DNA of 43,856 nt from Candidatus Brockarchaeota archaeon (GCA_017601225.1 JAFNIX010000015.1:1-43856), one strand, 5' to 3'; numbered from the stretch's first letter, positions 16,501 through 24,150 are shown. Program-made: numbers and translations. The notes: generated from the letters alone by a model not told the origin.

Positions 16501-17295
16501 ATGGCGCTGGAGGTGAAGAGGCTTAGCACAGGGGTTGAGGGACTGGACTCCTTGCTTCAAGGCGGGATACCGGAAGGATTCTTCGTCGCCGTCACCGGGG
16601 AACCCGGGTGTGGGAAGACAATACTCTCAATACACTTCATCAACAGGGGTGTTGAAGAGGGAGACAAGTGCATATATGTTACAACTGAGGAAAGCAGGGA
16701 GTCTATAGTCAGGCAGGCCTCACAGTTTAAAATGGATTTCCAGAAGAGAGTTGAAGAGGGCAAGCTGATAATAATCGACGCCTTAATGGGTAGGACGGAT
16801 AAGTGGAGCCTGCAGAGCCTAGACATGGAGGCACTCGTGTCTAAGATAATAGAGGCTAAGAAGGAGCTTGGATATGGCCGGGCTAGGATCGTCATCGACA
16901 GTCTCTCAGCATTCTGGCTGGACAAGCCAGCCATGGCTAGAAGGTACAGCTACTATGTTAAGAAGGTTTTATCCAAGTGGAACTTCACAATACTTGCTGT
17001 AAGCCAGTATGCTATAACTACTGCCGAGAGCTTCGGCTTCGGCGTGGAACACATAGCGGACGGGATAATAAGGTTCAGGAGGCTTTTAAGAGGCGGAGAG
17101 TTGAAAAGGTTCATCGTCATCGAGAAGATGAGGCAGACTGACCACAGCAGGTATCTACATGAGATCGATATTAAGCCGGGCGTAGGCCTAGTGGTCCTGG
17201 GCAGGGTTGAGAGGAGGGTTGAAGACTATAAGCTTCCCTCTGAAGTCACGAGGAAAATAGTTGAAGCGAAAAAGGAGGTGGAGAAAGAGCTATGA
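16501..17295 (+). CDS. KaiC/RadA-like single-domain ATPase (RecA superfamily)
   Basis: 264 residues from ATG 16501. An upstream in-frame TTG at 16441 was rejected because a TATA-like element falls between the two and the family begins with RLSTGVEGLDSLLQGG. Walker A is GEPGCGKT (residues 33-40) and Walker B is RIVIDS with D133. The TTEES segment after the second strand is typical of KaiC domains. The length fits a single-domain RAD55/KaiC-like protein. These archaeal proteins bind ATP and mostly have unassigned roles in DNA repair, signalling or motility control. The stop overlaps the start of the primase-like gene (ATGA, 4 nt), so the two products are probably made in fixed ratio and may act together on DNA. 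Confidence 0.88.
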   Translation: MALEVKRLSTGVEGLDSLLQGGIPEGFFVAVTGEPGCGKTILSIHFINRGVEEGDKCIYVTTEESRESIVRQASQFKMDFQKRVEEGKLIIIDALMGRTDKWSLQSLDMEALVSKIIEAKKELGYGRARIVIDSLSAFWLDKPAMARRYSYYVKKVLSKWNFTILAVSQYAITTAESFGFGVEHIADGIIRFRRLLRGGELKRFIVIEKMRQTDHSRYLHEIDIKPGVGLVVLGRVERRVEDYKLPSEVTRKIVEAKKEVEKEL

Positions 17296-18203
17296 GTCTT
17301 CTTCCGCTGCACCACTATGAGAAACCGGAGGTCAGGATGGAGATAGCTGAATACTGTAGGAACCGCTGGCTAGCCATCCATTGCGAGAAGACTCTAGAGA
17401 ATACTACGCGCATGATGATAAGGTATGAAAAAGGGAGACCGTTAACCGTAGGCTCCGAGTCAGAGTTAGCCCTGTTAATCAACCGCTTCAGGCAATACGG
17501 GCCAAGAGCCTTTTACGCCACAGCCCACATATACTTCAAGCTTAAAAGCAAGGAGGACCTTCTGGATAGGAGTAACATAGTGTATTCTTCTCCTGTATGG
17601 GATATAGATTCTAAGGATGGGGACTGGAGGAAAGTGGTTGGCAAAGCCAGGGAAATAGTAAGCCTGCTAGATAAGCTGGGAGTGGCTAAATCTGTCTTCA
17701 TCAAGTGGAGCGGCCGGGGTGCTCACGTCCACATCAACCCTTTCTGCTTCAGCACTGATATTAGGAGAAGAATAGAGCCGATTGACATAGCATACTCGAT
17801 AACTAGCTTCGTAGCAAATAGATTGCAATCAACAGAGGGGCTTGTTGTTGAGAATCGGATAGACATCCAGAGGGTTTTCACAACACCCTTATCTTTGCAC
17901 AGGATTCTCAACCGTGTGGCCGTATGCTTCCCCCCTGAGAAACTGGAGGAGTTCGACATAAGCTGGACAGATCCGGAGAACTATGTTCACTTCCCCGAGT
18001 CCTGGAGGCGATTTTCTGAAGGCGAGGGAGATGAGCTGGCTAAAACGGCTTTCGACTCGATAGGCCCCTATGTAGCCGGTAGACGCAGGAGCCGGAAACA
18101 TAAGCGGCTTGATGATGAAATACTGGAGGCGATTGAGAAACTTAGCCACAGCATTCAGAAGGATATGTCTTTAAGCAGCAATATGAAGAGCCAGCTAGTT
18201 TAG
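17292..18203 (+). CDS. Archaeo-eukaryotic primase (PriS-like) polymerase domain protein
   Basis: 303 residues, read directly after the KaiC-like gene with an ATGA overlap. All three AEP catalytic motifs are visible: D104-x-D106 in VWDIDSKDGDW, SGRGAHVHI (S140-H147) for nucleotide binding, and D191 in RIDIQRVF, followed by PLSLHR as in PriS. The cysteine-rich zinc knuckle of replicative PriS is absent and the protein is somewhat shorter, so this is probably not the main primase small subunit. It resembles stand-alone PrimPol or repair polymerases such as LigD-Pol. The predicted activity is template-directed synthesis of short RNA or DNA at gaps, ends or stalled forks, possibly assisted by the KaiC-like ATPase. 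A PriL partner is not present in the window. Confidence 0.85.
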   Translation: MSLLPLHHYEKPEVRMEIAEYCRNRWLAIHCEKTLENTTRMMIRYEKGRPLTVGSESELALLINRFRQYGPRAFYATAHIYFKLKSKEDLLDRSNIVYSSPVWDIDSKDGDWRKVVGKAREIVSLLDKLGVAKSVFIKWSGRGAHVHINPFCFSTDIRRRIEPIDIAYSITSFVANRLQSTEGLVVENRIDIQRVFTTPLSLHRILNRVAVCFPPEKLEEFDISWTDPENYVHFPESWRRFSEGEGDELAKTAFDSIGPYVAGRRRSRKHKRLDDEILEAIEKLSHSIQKDMSLSSNMKSQLV

Positions 18204-18417
18204 AGAATACGACGCAGGATAGATTAGTATAGATACAAAGAACTGGAGTAAAAAGTAGCAGTAAGGTTTGATAAAAAAGCGGGATGATAATCAAGTGGAA
18301 CATGAATAGTTTCAATGCCTGCAGTATTCCCGTAATCCTCCTATCCTCATCTTGAAGCCTATAATCATAATGCAACAATGAGAAGAAGAATTCAAAAAGA
18401 TGATTAGAAGCGATAAC
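18204..18417. other. Intergenic region without recognisable gene
   Basis: 214 nt between the convergent primase-like and cutA genes. A short stretch around 18285-18320 (ATGATAATC) faintly resembles a C box, but no D box at the right distance was found. I see no tRNA, promoter or reading frame here. Confidence 0.4.
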
Positions 18418-18741
18418 CTATTGTTTTTTAAGCTCCATACTCATCCATTCTAGGTAGCTTCTGCTTCCAGAAACTATTGGCATTGTAATGATCTCTGGAA
18501 CCTCATAAGAATGGTTTTCTCTAATAGTTTTCTCAAGTTCTTCATAAAGGTCTTCTCTGCTCTTGATTACGCATAACCATTCTTCTGCCTCCTCGATTTT
18601 CCCTTTCCACCAGTATAGGCTCGATACTGGGCCTAATACTTGAACACATCCGGCCAGTCTTCTCTCCAACAGTATTCTTGCAATCTTCACAGCCTCCTCC
18701 CTTCCCCCAGTTGTCGTCAAGACCTGAATATACCTGCTCAT
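18418..18741 (-). CDS. cutA: CutA1 divalent-cation tolerance family protein
   Basis: 107 residues, the standard CutA1 length. The family pattern is clear: an opening beta strand YIQVLTTTGG, then ARILLERRLAGCVQV, LYWWKGKIEEAEEW and a C-terminal NHSYEVPEIITMPI. CutA1 forms a very stable trimer with a ferredoxin-like fold; its link to copper tolerance comes from Escherichia coli, and its role in archaea is not settled. Translation starts at ATG 18741. A TATA-like AATTCTTAAG lies about 28 nt upstream and no ribosome binding site is visible, so a leaderless transcript is likely. It is transcribed alone. Confidence 0.93.
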   Translation of the reverse strand: MSRYIQVLTTTGGREEAVKIARILLERRLAGCVQVLGPVSSLYWWKGKIEEAEEWLCVIKSREDLYEELEKTIRENHSYEVPEIITMPIVSGSRSYLEWMSMELKKQ

Positions 18742-18802
18742 GCAACCAAGTAGAAGGAGCCCCTTAAGAATTTTTCAAAACAATCGGGATTAAAACCCTT
18801 CT

Positions 18803-19231
18803 TTAAACAGCCATTAGAAGACTCAGACCTGTCGCCATGTTTCGAACCCGGTCGAACGAGACTCCAGTGATCTCGGCTATCACTACCTCCGCGAGATAAA
18901 GTATTCGGCTCCCCGGCTCTAAATGCCCTCCGTAAGTACCCTTAGCGTCGGAAACAGAAATATGCGCGTGAAGCCTGCCGTTCGCAATCACGCCGCTGGC
19001 AGAGTTTATTTCTAAAGGACCATCTATGTCAACATACTCCTCCTCAGGCGGAAGCTTCTGGGAAGTAACCCTATGTATGCGACAGTTTTCAAGAGTACCT
19101 ATTGCCGAGATGATGACACCGTTTGCAACACGGTTGGCCCGGGCGGTGGTTTCAATAGTTTCTAAAAGATCCTCACCCCGGTCCCCCCTCAAAACAATAA
19201 TTCTTCCTAATCCCGCCATCCAAGAGTCCAT
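18803..19231 (-). CDS. PPC (DUF296) domain protein
   Basis: 142 residues from ATG 19231, which has GGAGG seven nucleotides upstream; a TTG two codons earlier would sit too close to that site. The PPC/DUF296 fold is recognised by GVIISAIGTLENC, then GRLHAHISVSDAKG and TYGGHLEPG, which hold the conserved histidines (HxH...H) that bind metal in archaeal and bacterial stand-alone members. In plants this domain accompanies AT-hooks; the prokaryotic single-domain proteins are trimers of unknown role. Only 11 nt separate it from the RraA-like gene upstream on the same strand, so they form an operon. That pairing could mean a shared small-molecule ligand, but this is inference. Confidence 0.85.
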   Translation of the reverse strand: MDSWMAGLGRIIVLRGDRGEDLLETIETTARANRVANGVIISAIGTLENCRIHRVTSQKLPPEEEYVDIDGPLEINSASGVIANGRLHAHISVSDAKGTYGGHLEPGSRILYLAEVVIAEITGVSFDRVRNMATGLSLLMAV

Positions 19232-19242
19232 CTTCAACCCTC

Positions 19243-19950
19243 CTAAAGCCGTATGCCAAACTTCTCCAAATAAGGCTTCTGGTTGGCACGATCCTCCTGA
19301 AACTGTCGCAGCGCCCTCTCTGAAACAGCATCAGCCAGCTCCCTCGGGATGACAACCACCCCGTCATCGTCACCCATTACAAAGTCTCCTGGTTCCACAG
19401 GCACGTCGCCGACGGTTACAGGTATGTTAACGTCCTCAGGCCTTAGGATAAGCCTCCCCACGGTTTCAGTGCGGCCCACCCCCCTGCAGAAAACGGGGAA
19501 TCGTTCCCTCCTTATTTCAGCAACATCTCTGCAGCCACCATCTATCACTAGCCCAACTATACCCCTGTCTCTAGCGATTAAAGCAATATATGAGCCCCAG
19601 AAGCCAACCCTAGTGTAGCCGCCGGCGTCCGCAACCAGAACATGCCCTGGCTCCGCCACCCTTAGGAAGAGCTCAGCATTGTTTTTACTCTTGTACCATT
19701 CGGAGGCGTAGCGATCATACTCCTCGGGCGACATGTTAGGTATTGGCTCCCTCGCCTTGACTAGCCGTATTGTCAGCGCGACGCCAACCATCTTTATATC
19801 GTTGAAAAGAGGCCTTATCTCCTCCGACATTATTGTAGAATCGTAAACATTATACCTGTCTAACGCATCGATGACGTCTGCGGTACGCACCTCCGCCAGA
19901 CGTTTTAAAAGCTCCCTATCCTTATCTGAAATCAGACGCCCAGGTTTCAT
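19243..19950 (-). CDS. RraA-like protein (HMG/CHA aldolase family)
   Basis: 235 residues if started at ATG 19950; an upstream TTG at 20001 would add 17 residues that do not look like family sequence. The fold is recognised by VRTADVIDALDRY near the N-terminus, then VLVADAGGYTR and VIDGGCRDVAEI (substrate- and metal-binding G-x2-RD and D), closing with GDFVMGDDDGVVVIP. Members cleave 4-hydroxy-4-methyl-2-oxoglutarate or related oxo-acids to pyruvate, or lack known activity; the bacterial namesake binds RNase E. With no RNase E in archaea, an aldolase or lyase role is more likely. It is the first gene of a two-gene operon with the PPC-domain protein. Confidence 0.85.
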   Translation of the reverse strand: MKPGRLISDKDRELLKRLAEVRTADVIDALDRYNVYDSTIMSEEIRPLFNDIKMVGVALTIRLVKAREPIPNMSPEEYDRYASEWYKSKNNAELFLRVAEPGHVLVADAGGYTRVGFWGSYIALIARDRGIVGLVIDGGCRDVAEIRRERFPVFCRGVGRTETVGRLILRPEDVNIPVTVGDVPVEPGDFVMGDDDGVVVIPRELADAVSERALRQFQEDRANQKPYLEKFGIRL

Positions 19951-20054
19951 CTCAAGCCGCCCAAAACTATACCTGACTAAACCACTAATAAGTTTATCCA
20001 ATTACCAGTTGTATCTCCCCGCCGGCGAAAAGCTTATCCAAACACTTTAAACTA

Positions 20055-21089
20055 ATGAGCGTGAAAAACGCGATGGATAGGCTTCAATTACCTAAGCCGA
20101 TTTCAGCCGGCATAATTCTATCCTATAAGTGCAGCAGCACGTGTAAACACTGCATGTACGCTTGCTCCCCGAGATGGAGTGGTGACTGGCCTACGGAGAA
20201 AAACATCGAGCTGGTCTTGAGACAATTAGCTTCGAGCATTAAGCCTAGCCCATATGGTCGCGAAAAAGTCAGCCTGAACCATGGGCTGCATTTTACAGGG
20301 GGAGAACCGTTTCTGAATTTTAAGCTTCTTCTGAACGCGGTTAAAACTGCGGATGAGCTTAGAATCCCGTCGACATTCGCCGAAACCAATTGCTTCTGGT
20401 GCGTTAACGATGAACAGGCTAGAGAGAAACTTACGGCTTTGAAACAGGCAGGGTTAAAAGGGATGCTGATTAGCGTAAATCCTTTCATACTTGAGCAGGT
20501 TCCGTTCGAACGGACTGAGAGAGCAATTAACATAAGCAAAGAGATATTTGACGGGAACACGATGATATATCAAGAAACTTATTACCATCGGTTTAAAAGC
20601 ATCCGTATAAGGAATACTCTCACGCTCGATAAGTATTTGGAGAAAGACAGGTGGGCGTTGCGTTACTCCGAGCTCCTTCCGATGGGGAGGGCCTGCTACA
20701 GGCTTAGACACTTATTCGTAAAATACCCTGCTAAAGCTTTCTTCGATGAAAGTTGCATATCAGAGCTAACTAGGAACTGGCATATCCATGTGGACAACTA
20801 TTTCAACTATATGCCTGGATACTGCGGTGGAATATCTCTAGGAGATGCGAGAGACCTAGATGCTTTAACTCAGGGGGTAGACCTACAGGATAAGCCTGTG
20901 CTACGCATGCTTGTCGAAAGCATTGGGAATCTTTACGAGTTTGCCGCCAGAGAATTTAACTACAGAGAGAAAGAAGAAGGGTATATTTCCAAATGCCACC
21001 TCTGCATAGACATAAGGAGACACATGGTCCAGCAGACCGACGAGTATAAGGAGCTTCGGCCGAGAGAACTGTATTTTAATCTGGAATAG
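20055..21089 (+). CDS. Radical SAM protein of unknown function
   Basis: 344 residues. The radical SAM cluster motif is C-x3-C-x2-C in YKCSSTCKHCMYAC, followed by the SAM-binding HFTGGEPFLN. Further cysteines occur at FAETNCFWC and near the C-terminus in KCHLCIDIRRHM, so an auxiliary iron-sulfur cluster is possible. The protein should be a cytoplasmic enzyme doing 5'-deoxyadenosyl radical chemistry; I cannot assign a substrate. It lacks the SPASM consensus I would expect for peptide-modifying maturases, and no small precursor peptide lies directly next to it (the nearest downstream gene is ribosomal eL13). It starts at ATG 20055, divergent from the RraA-like operon. Confidence 0.82.
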   Translation: MSVKNAMDRLQLPKPISAGIILSYKCSSTCKHCMYACSPRWSGDWPTEKNIELVLRQLASSIKPSPYGREKVSLNHGLHFTGGEPFLNFKLLLNAVKTADELRIPSTFAETNCFWCVNDEQAREKLTALKQAGLKGMLISVNPFILEQVPFERTERAINISKEIFDGNTMIYQETYYHRFKSIRIRNTLTLDKYLEKDRWALRYSELLPMGRACYRLRHLFVKYPAKAFFDESCISELTRNWHIHVDNYFNYMPGYCGGISLGDARDLDALTQGVDLQDKPVLRMLVESIGNLYEFAAREFNYREKEEGYISKCHLCIDIRRHMVQQTDEYKELRPRELYFNLE

Positions 21090-21222
21090 CCATTTTCTTT
21101 ACTTATCCATTACTTAAGCATAGCCAAATATAACGGGATTGAATCGAATCGCAGGGCCTATACAGAATATCCTGCAAACATTAGTTACCTAATGACAAGA
21201 AACTGCCAGCTAAACCGAGTTA

Positions 21223-21234
21223 AACTTTAAAAGA
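21223..21234 (+). promoter_or_regulatory. TATA box of the eL13 gene
   Basis: AACTTTAAAAGA is centred about 29 nt before the ATG at 21258. A GAGGG (about 21246-21250) before the ATG is a plausible ribosome binding site. Confidence 0.5.
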
Positions 21235-21257
21235 GGTTTAAAAAATGAGGGTTTGAA

Positions 21258-21473
21258 ATGAGTAGCGAAGCGATTCCTTTGGTTAAGAGAAGAAAGGGAA
21301 TCGTTCTTTACTGGAGGCGGGCACGAGGTTTTTCACTCGGGGAATTAAAAGAGGCTGGTTTAACTGTTGACCAAGCTAGAAGACTCGGATTAGCAGTGGA
21401 CCTTAGGAGGAGGTCTAAACACGAGGAGAATGTTAAGAGGCTTAAGGATATCTTAAGTGTTAAGCCTGCTTAG
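21258..21473 (+). CDS. rpl13e: Large-subunit ribosomal protein eL13 (L13e)
   Basis: 71 residues, matching the short archaeal form of eL13. The diagnostic core is RRARGFSLGELKEAGL followed by LGLAVDLRRRSKHEENV, nearly the family consensus. The protein is basic and sits in the 50S subunit. Among archaea eL13 is largely restricted to TACK lineages and some Asgards, so it helps to place the organism. The gene has its own TATA box and a GAGGG site. It overlaps the convergent DNA glycosylase gene by 21 nt at the 3' end. Confidence 0.93.
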   Translation: MSSEAIPLVKRRKGIVLYWRRARGFSLGELKEAGLTVDQARRLGLAVDLRRRSKHEENVKRLKDILSVKPA

Positions 21474-22067
21474 ACACTTGTCTCTCCTATGAGACACGAA
21501 ACAGGAATCAGCCACATAGAATCTTAACGGGATGTCAAGGTCTCTGGAAACACCGATTCTAAAGCCTCTAGCAATATTAGTTTTCACAAACCCTTTTCTC
21601 ACAGTAATCTCTGAACTCTTCAAATAGACAGGTTTCCCATGTAGAATTTTATCTATTGCAATCGCCTCTGTAAGCCTTCCCGGACCGTTAGTCAACCGAA
21701 AAACGTCACTCGTACCCCTAAGTCTTTTCATCTCATCTATACCCGTAAGAGGCTCGAGGGCTCTGATTAAAACCCCTCCGCATCCGTGAGGCTCATGTGC
21801 AACAATGTTGAACAACCACTTCCCATGAACGCCATATATCAAGGCTCTCCCCACATCACCGTAAAGCATCATAGCTATTTCGCCGTTACTCCTGTATGCT
21901 CTGGAAGCCGGGTCAGACTTTCCGTAGTATGCTTCTGTCTCAACAATAACCCCTGTCAAAGCTTTTTTCTCGAAGACACGGCAAAGAACGTTTCCTAATA
22001 GACGCCTAGCCACTATGGCCGGATCCCTAGCGTAGAACCTTTTAGACAGAATTCCCCCTATTTTCAT
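21453..22067 (-). CDS. AAG/MPG-type 3-methyladenine DNA glycosylase
   Basis: 204 residues from ATG 22067; a GTG at 22076 would add three. The family is shown by RFYARDPAIVARRLLGN, VIVETEAYYGKSDPASRAY with the catalytic glutamate, and GGVLIRALEPL and LTNGPGRLTEA, all typical of alkyladenine glycosylases. The enzyme flips and removes alkylated or deaminated purines (3-methyladenine, hypoxanthine) as the first step of base excision repair. At the place where most homologs read ASHAYR this protein has ASRAYR, so one active-site histidine is replaced by arginine. The gene starts only a dozen nucleotides after the PHP gene stop and was probably transcribed with it. Confidence 0.9.
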   Translation of the reverse strand: MKIGGILSKRFYARDPAIVARRLLGNVLCRVFEKKALTGVIVETEAYYGKSDPASRAYRSNGEIAMMLYGDVGRALIYGVHGKWLFNIVAHEPHGCGGVLIRALEPLTGIDEMKRLRGTSDVFRLTNGPGRLTEAIAIDKILHGKPVYLKSSEITVRKGFVKTNIARGFRIGVSRDLDIPLRFYVADSCFVSHRRDKCLSRLNT

Positions 22068-22079
22068 CACGCCCACTCA

Positions 22080-22886
22080 TTATTCAAATTTTCTCTCCAT
22101 AATCCTACGCTTGCTTATGGTAGCGATACTGTCATAGCCAAATGCCTTCACATAATTTATTAAAGAATCATAAGCGTAGTCTATTTCTTCGACAGAATGC
22201 GCATCGGTGCCCACGGTCAAAGATATTTCCAGTTCACGGGTCTTCCTCATGATTCTCTGCGAAGGATATATTGAGTTAACAGGCTGTCTCAACCCTCTTG
22301 AGGAAACCTCGATGCACATTCCATGCTGTTTAACAAGTCTTAACACGTTCTGCTCGTCGAGAAAACCATCGCTAGGGGTGAACCCCCATATCCTCACTAT
22401 GTCGATATGGCTGACGACGTTGAAAAGACCTGTTTCTACAGCTTTACCGACTAGACGCATATAGGCCGAGTAAAACTTGTTGAAACCATTCTTACCTATT
22501 TCCTTTTCCACCAGAATCCTATGGCTAGGGGAATCGATGCAGATTCCTCCAACGAAGTGCACGCTGCCCATTAGAAAGTCGAAGTCATAACTGTCCAACA
22601 TATCCTCTAAAATCTTCTCGTTTCCAGGAATATAGTCGACTTCCAGCCCCAGCCTCACTGTCAACTTACCCCCATACTTTTCGGAAACCATCCTCGCCTC
22701 CTCAACATAGCTTTCAAGCCTAAGCCAGTCTAAAGAGCCGGTTGATGAAGAACCGTTTGGGAAAACAGTTAAATGATCGGTGAAAGCTATTTCCTCAAAG
22801 CCTTTTCGAACCGCTGCCTCACAGTAATCCGACATTCGGGAGGAACCGTCGCTAAACGTAGTGTGAATATGATAGTTGATTTTCAC
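22080..22886 (-). CDS. PHP-domain phosphoesterase (HisJ/histidinol-phosphatase-like)
   Basis: 268 residues from GTG 22886, giving MKINYHIHTTFSDG. This start lies 28 nt from a TATA centre (minus-strand TAAATTTTTAAA, 22909-22920), whereas the upstream TTG at 22898 would be only 16 nt away. The PHP metal-site motifs are in order: HIHTTFSDGS, IAFTDHLT, GLEVDYIP, MGSVHFVGG, VVSHIDIVR and GTDAHSVEEI. Length and spacing match the HisJ class, so histidinol-phosphate hydrolysis is possible, but no other histidine gene is near and many archaeal PHP proteins have other phosphoester substrates. The downstream DNA glycosylase is probably in the same transcript. Confidence 0.88.
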   Translation of the reverse strand: MKINYHIHTTFSDGSSRMSDYCEAAVRKGFEEIAFTDHLTVFPNGSSSTGSLDWLRLESYVEEARMVSEKYGGKLTVRLGLEVDYIPGNEKILEDMLDSYDFDFLMGSVHFVGGICIDSPSHRILVEKEIGKNGFNKFYSAYMRLVGKAVETGLFNVVSHIDIVRIWGFTPSDGFLDEQNVLRLVKQHGMCIEVSSRGLRQPVNSIYPSQRIMRKTRELEISLTVGTDAHSVEEIDYAYDSLINYVKAFGYDSIATISKRRIMERKFE

Positions 22887-22982
22887 AAAGGATTTCAACG
22901 GTTCCTGTTTTAAAAATTTATGCCCAGCACACCGGAATGAAAAGGGATCCGAATATTCCTACGGTGTTTTTCACAGCGTTTT

Positions 22983-23696
22983 TCAACAGTAACCTCTTTT
23001 CCTCGCCTCTTCCAGTATATCTACCGTAGAGGAAGTCCCTATTCTCGTCGCGCCCAGCGCCTTAAGTCTTAGAAGATCGTCAAGCTTACGGATGCGGCCA
23101 GCAGCCTTTATCTGTATCTCCGGAATACATTCTCTACGCATCAGGATAATATCGCTGTCAACAGCACCCCTATACATGTATGTCCCGTCGGGTTGCTTTA
23201 CGAAACCATATCCCGTGGATGTTTTAACAAACGCTACGCGATGCTTATTGCACACGTGGCACAATTTTACCTTAGAATCGTCCGTGAGATAATCGTTTTC
23301 AAAAATAACTTTTACAATGGCGCCCTTCTCAACAGCAGTATCGTTAACCGCTTTAATCTCCCTTGAAACATAATCCCAGTCTCCGCTTAAAACCTTCCCA
23401 ATGTTTACGACGAAATCTATTTCAGTAGCACCGTCTTCACAAGCCTTCTCGGTTTCCATCACCTTTATTTCAATAGTGCTGCTACCATGAGGAAAACCAA
23501 CCACGGTGCAGACAGCCACGCTTGAGCCTGAAAGCATTTCTCTAGCAAGCCTAACCGCATAAGGCTTAATGCATACTGCAGCGACATTATATTTTTTAGC
23601 CACCAGACACCCAGCCTTGAGATCCTCGTCGGTGAGAGTGGGGTGGAGAAGCGAGTGGTCAATCATCTTCGAAATTGATTCCAGCGACTTAACCAT
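22983..23696 (-). CDS. deoC: Deoxyribose-phosphate aldolase
   Basis: 237 residues, a full-length class I aldolase barrel. The N-terminus IDHSLLHPTLTDEDL is typical of archaeal and bacterial DeoC, and the Schiff-base lysine is K158 in AFVKTSTGYG. TEIDFVVNIG and VKVIFENDYLTD are conserved strands. A later conserved segment reads IKAAGRIRKL, with arginine where a glycine is common. DeoC converts 2-deoxyribose-5-phosphate to glyceraldehyde-3-phosphate and acetaldehyde, which could make an aldehyde substrate for the AOR enzyme elsewhere in the window. Translation starts at ATG 23696, with a minus-strand TATA box 32 nt from its centre. Confidence 0.94.
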   Translation of the reverse strand: MVKSLESISKMIDHSLLHPTLTDEDLKAGCLVAKKYNVAAVCIKPYAVRLAREMLSGSSVAVCTVVGFPHGSSTIEIKVMETEKACEDGATEIDFVVNIGKVLSGDWDYVSREIKAVNDTAVEKGAIVKVIFENDYLTDDSKVKLCHVCNKHRVAFVKTSTGYGFVKQPDGTYMYRGAVDSDIILMRRECIPEIQIKAAGRIRKLDDLLRLKALGATRIGTSSTVDILEEARKRGYC

Positions 23697-23720
23697 CGCG
23701 TAACGTTTAATGATGCTTAA

Positions 23721-23734
23721 GGTATAATATAAGC
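23721..23734 (-). promoter_or_regulatory. TATA box of deoC
   Basis: The minus strand reads GCTTATATTATACC, centred about 32 nt before the deoC ATG (23696). It predicts a leader of fewer than ten nucleotides. Confidence 0.5.
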
Positions 23735-23926
23735 ATAACTTTGCAGACCGCTCAACCTGGCTATTCCCTAGCCTCTAACCATTCATCTTTCCCACTCTAT
23801 TCGGCCGCACAAGTTATAACGGCTTGAAAAACATGCTTCTGACGCATAGAATCTGAAATGCAGAAAGCTAACGTAATGTGATTACTATGCTGGAATACGG
23901 GTTGTAAGCTTGGAATGCGAGCCGGC
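23735..23926. other. Intergenic region with weak promoter-like and hairpin elements
   Basis: No reading frame of note. AAGTTATAAC (about 23811-23820) resembles a TATA box. Downstream are a GTAAT/ATTAC hairpin (23873-23885, loop GTG) and GCATAG/CTATGC arms (23844-23849 and 23885-23890). A short RNA could be made here, but C/D-box and tRNA patterns were not found. Confidence 0.3.
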
Positions 23927-23964
23927 TTTAAATATTCACCCTCCTTTGACCTAATTGGAGGTGA
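23927..23964 (+). promoter_or_regulatory. Promoter and ribosome binding site of the 38-aa gene
   Basis: TTTAAATA (23927-23934) predicts transcription from about 23956. The perfect site GGAGGTGA (23957-23964) follows, 8 nt before ATG 23973. Confidence 0.6.
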
Positions 23965-23972
23965 AGATAGAG

Positions 23973-24089
23973 ATGGCTTGGAAGAAAAGGAACGTGGAGA
24001 TGAAGATCGACTGGGAGGAGGTTGCGAAGGATCTTCGCGCAGACCTTCCAGCTAGAGAGTACCGCCACGTAAGGCTCTGCTTCAAGTAG
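23973..24089 (+). CDS. Small basic protein of unknown function, 38 aa
   Basis: A 38-residue frame from ATG 23973 to TAG 24087-24089, beginning MAWKKRNVEMKIDWEEVAKD and ending EYRHVRLCFK. It has the best-formed expression signals in its neighbourhood: a TATA box, GGAGGTGA at an 8-nt spacing, and a T-rich stretch downstream (about 24110-24150) that could end transcription. An in-frame GTG at 23961 falls inside the ribosome binding site, so the ATG is preferred. The product is charged and probably forms a helix (DWEEVAKDLRADL) with a basic C-terminus and one cysteine. I do not recognise the family. It could be a small ribosome- or nucleic-acid-associated protein; this is inference from charge and signals only. 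Confidence 0.65.
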   Translation: MAWKKRNVEMKIDWEEVAKDLRADLPAREYRHVRLCFK

Positions 24090-24106
24090 ACCCGATCCCC
24101 CCAAAC

Positions 24107-24150
24107 TACTGTTTTTAAACTGTTTCCAATTTTTCAAAAATCTTTATTGA
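24107..24150 (+). terminator. T-rich probable termination region after the 38-aa gene
   Basis: Three T-tracts (GTTTTTAAAC, ATTTTTC, ATCTTTATTG) occur within 60 nt of the stop codon and before the next promoter, as expected for archaeal intrinsic termination. Confidence 0.4.

Noticed and set aside
18280..18330. C/D-box guide RNA
   Set aside because: ATGATAA resembles a C box, but no CTGA D box was found at a fitting distance on either strand.
21135..21165. tRNA T-arm-like string near GGATTGAATCGAATC
   Set aside because: No GTTCRANNC in the right form and no acceptor, anticodon or D-arm pairing could be traced around it.
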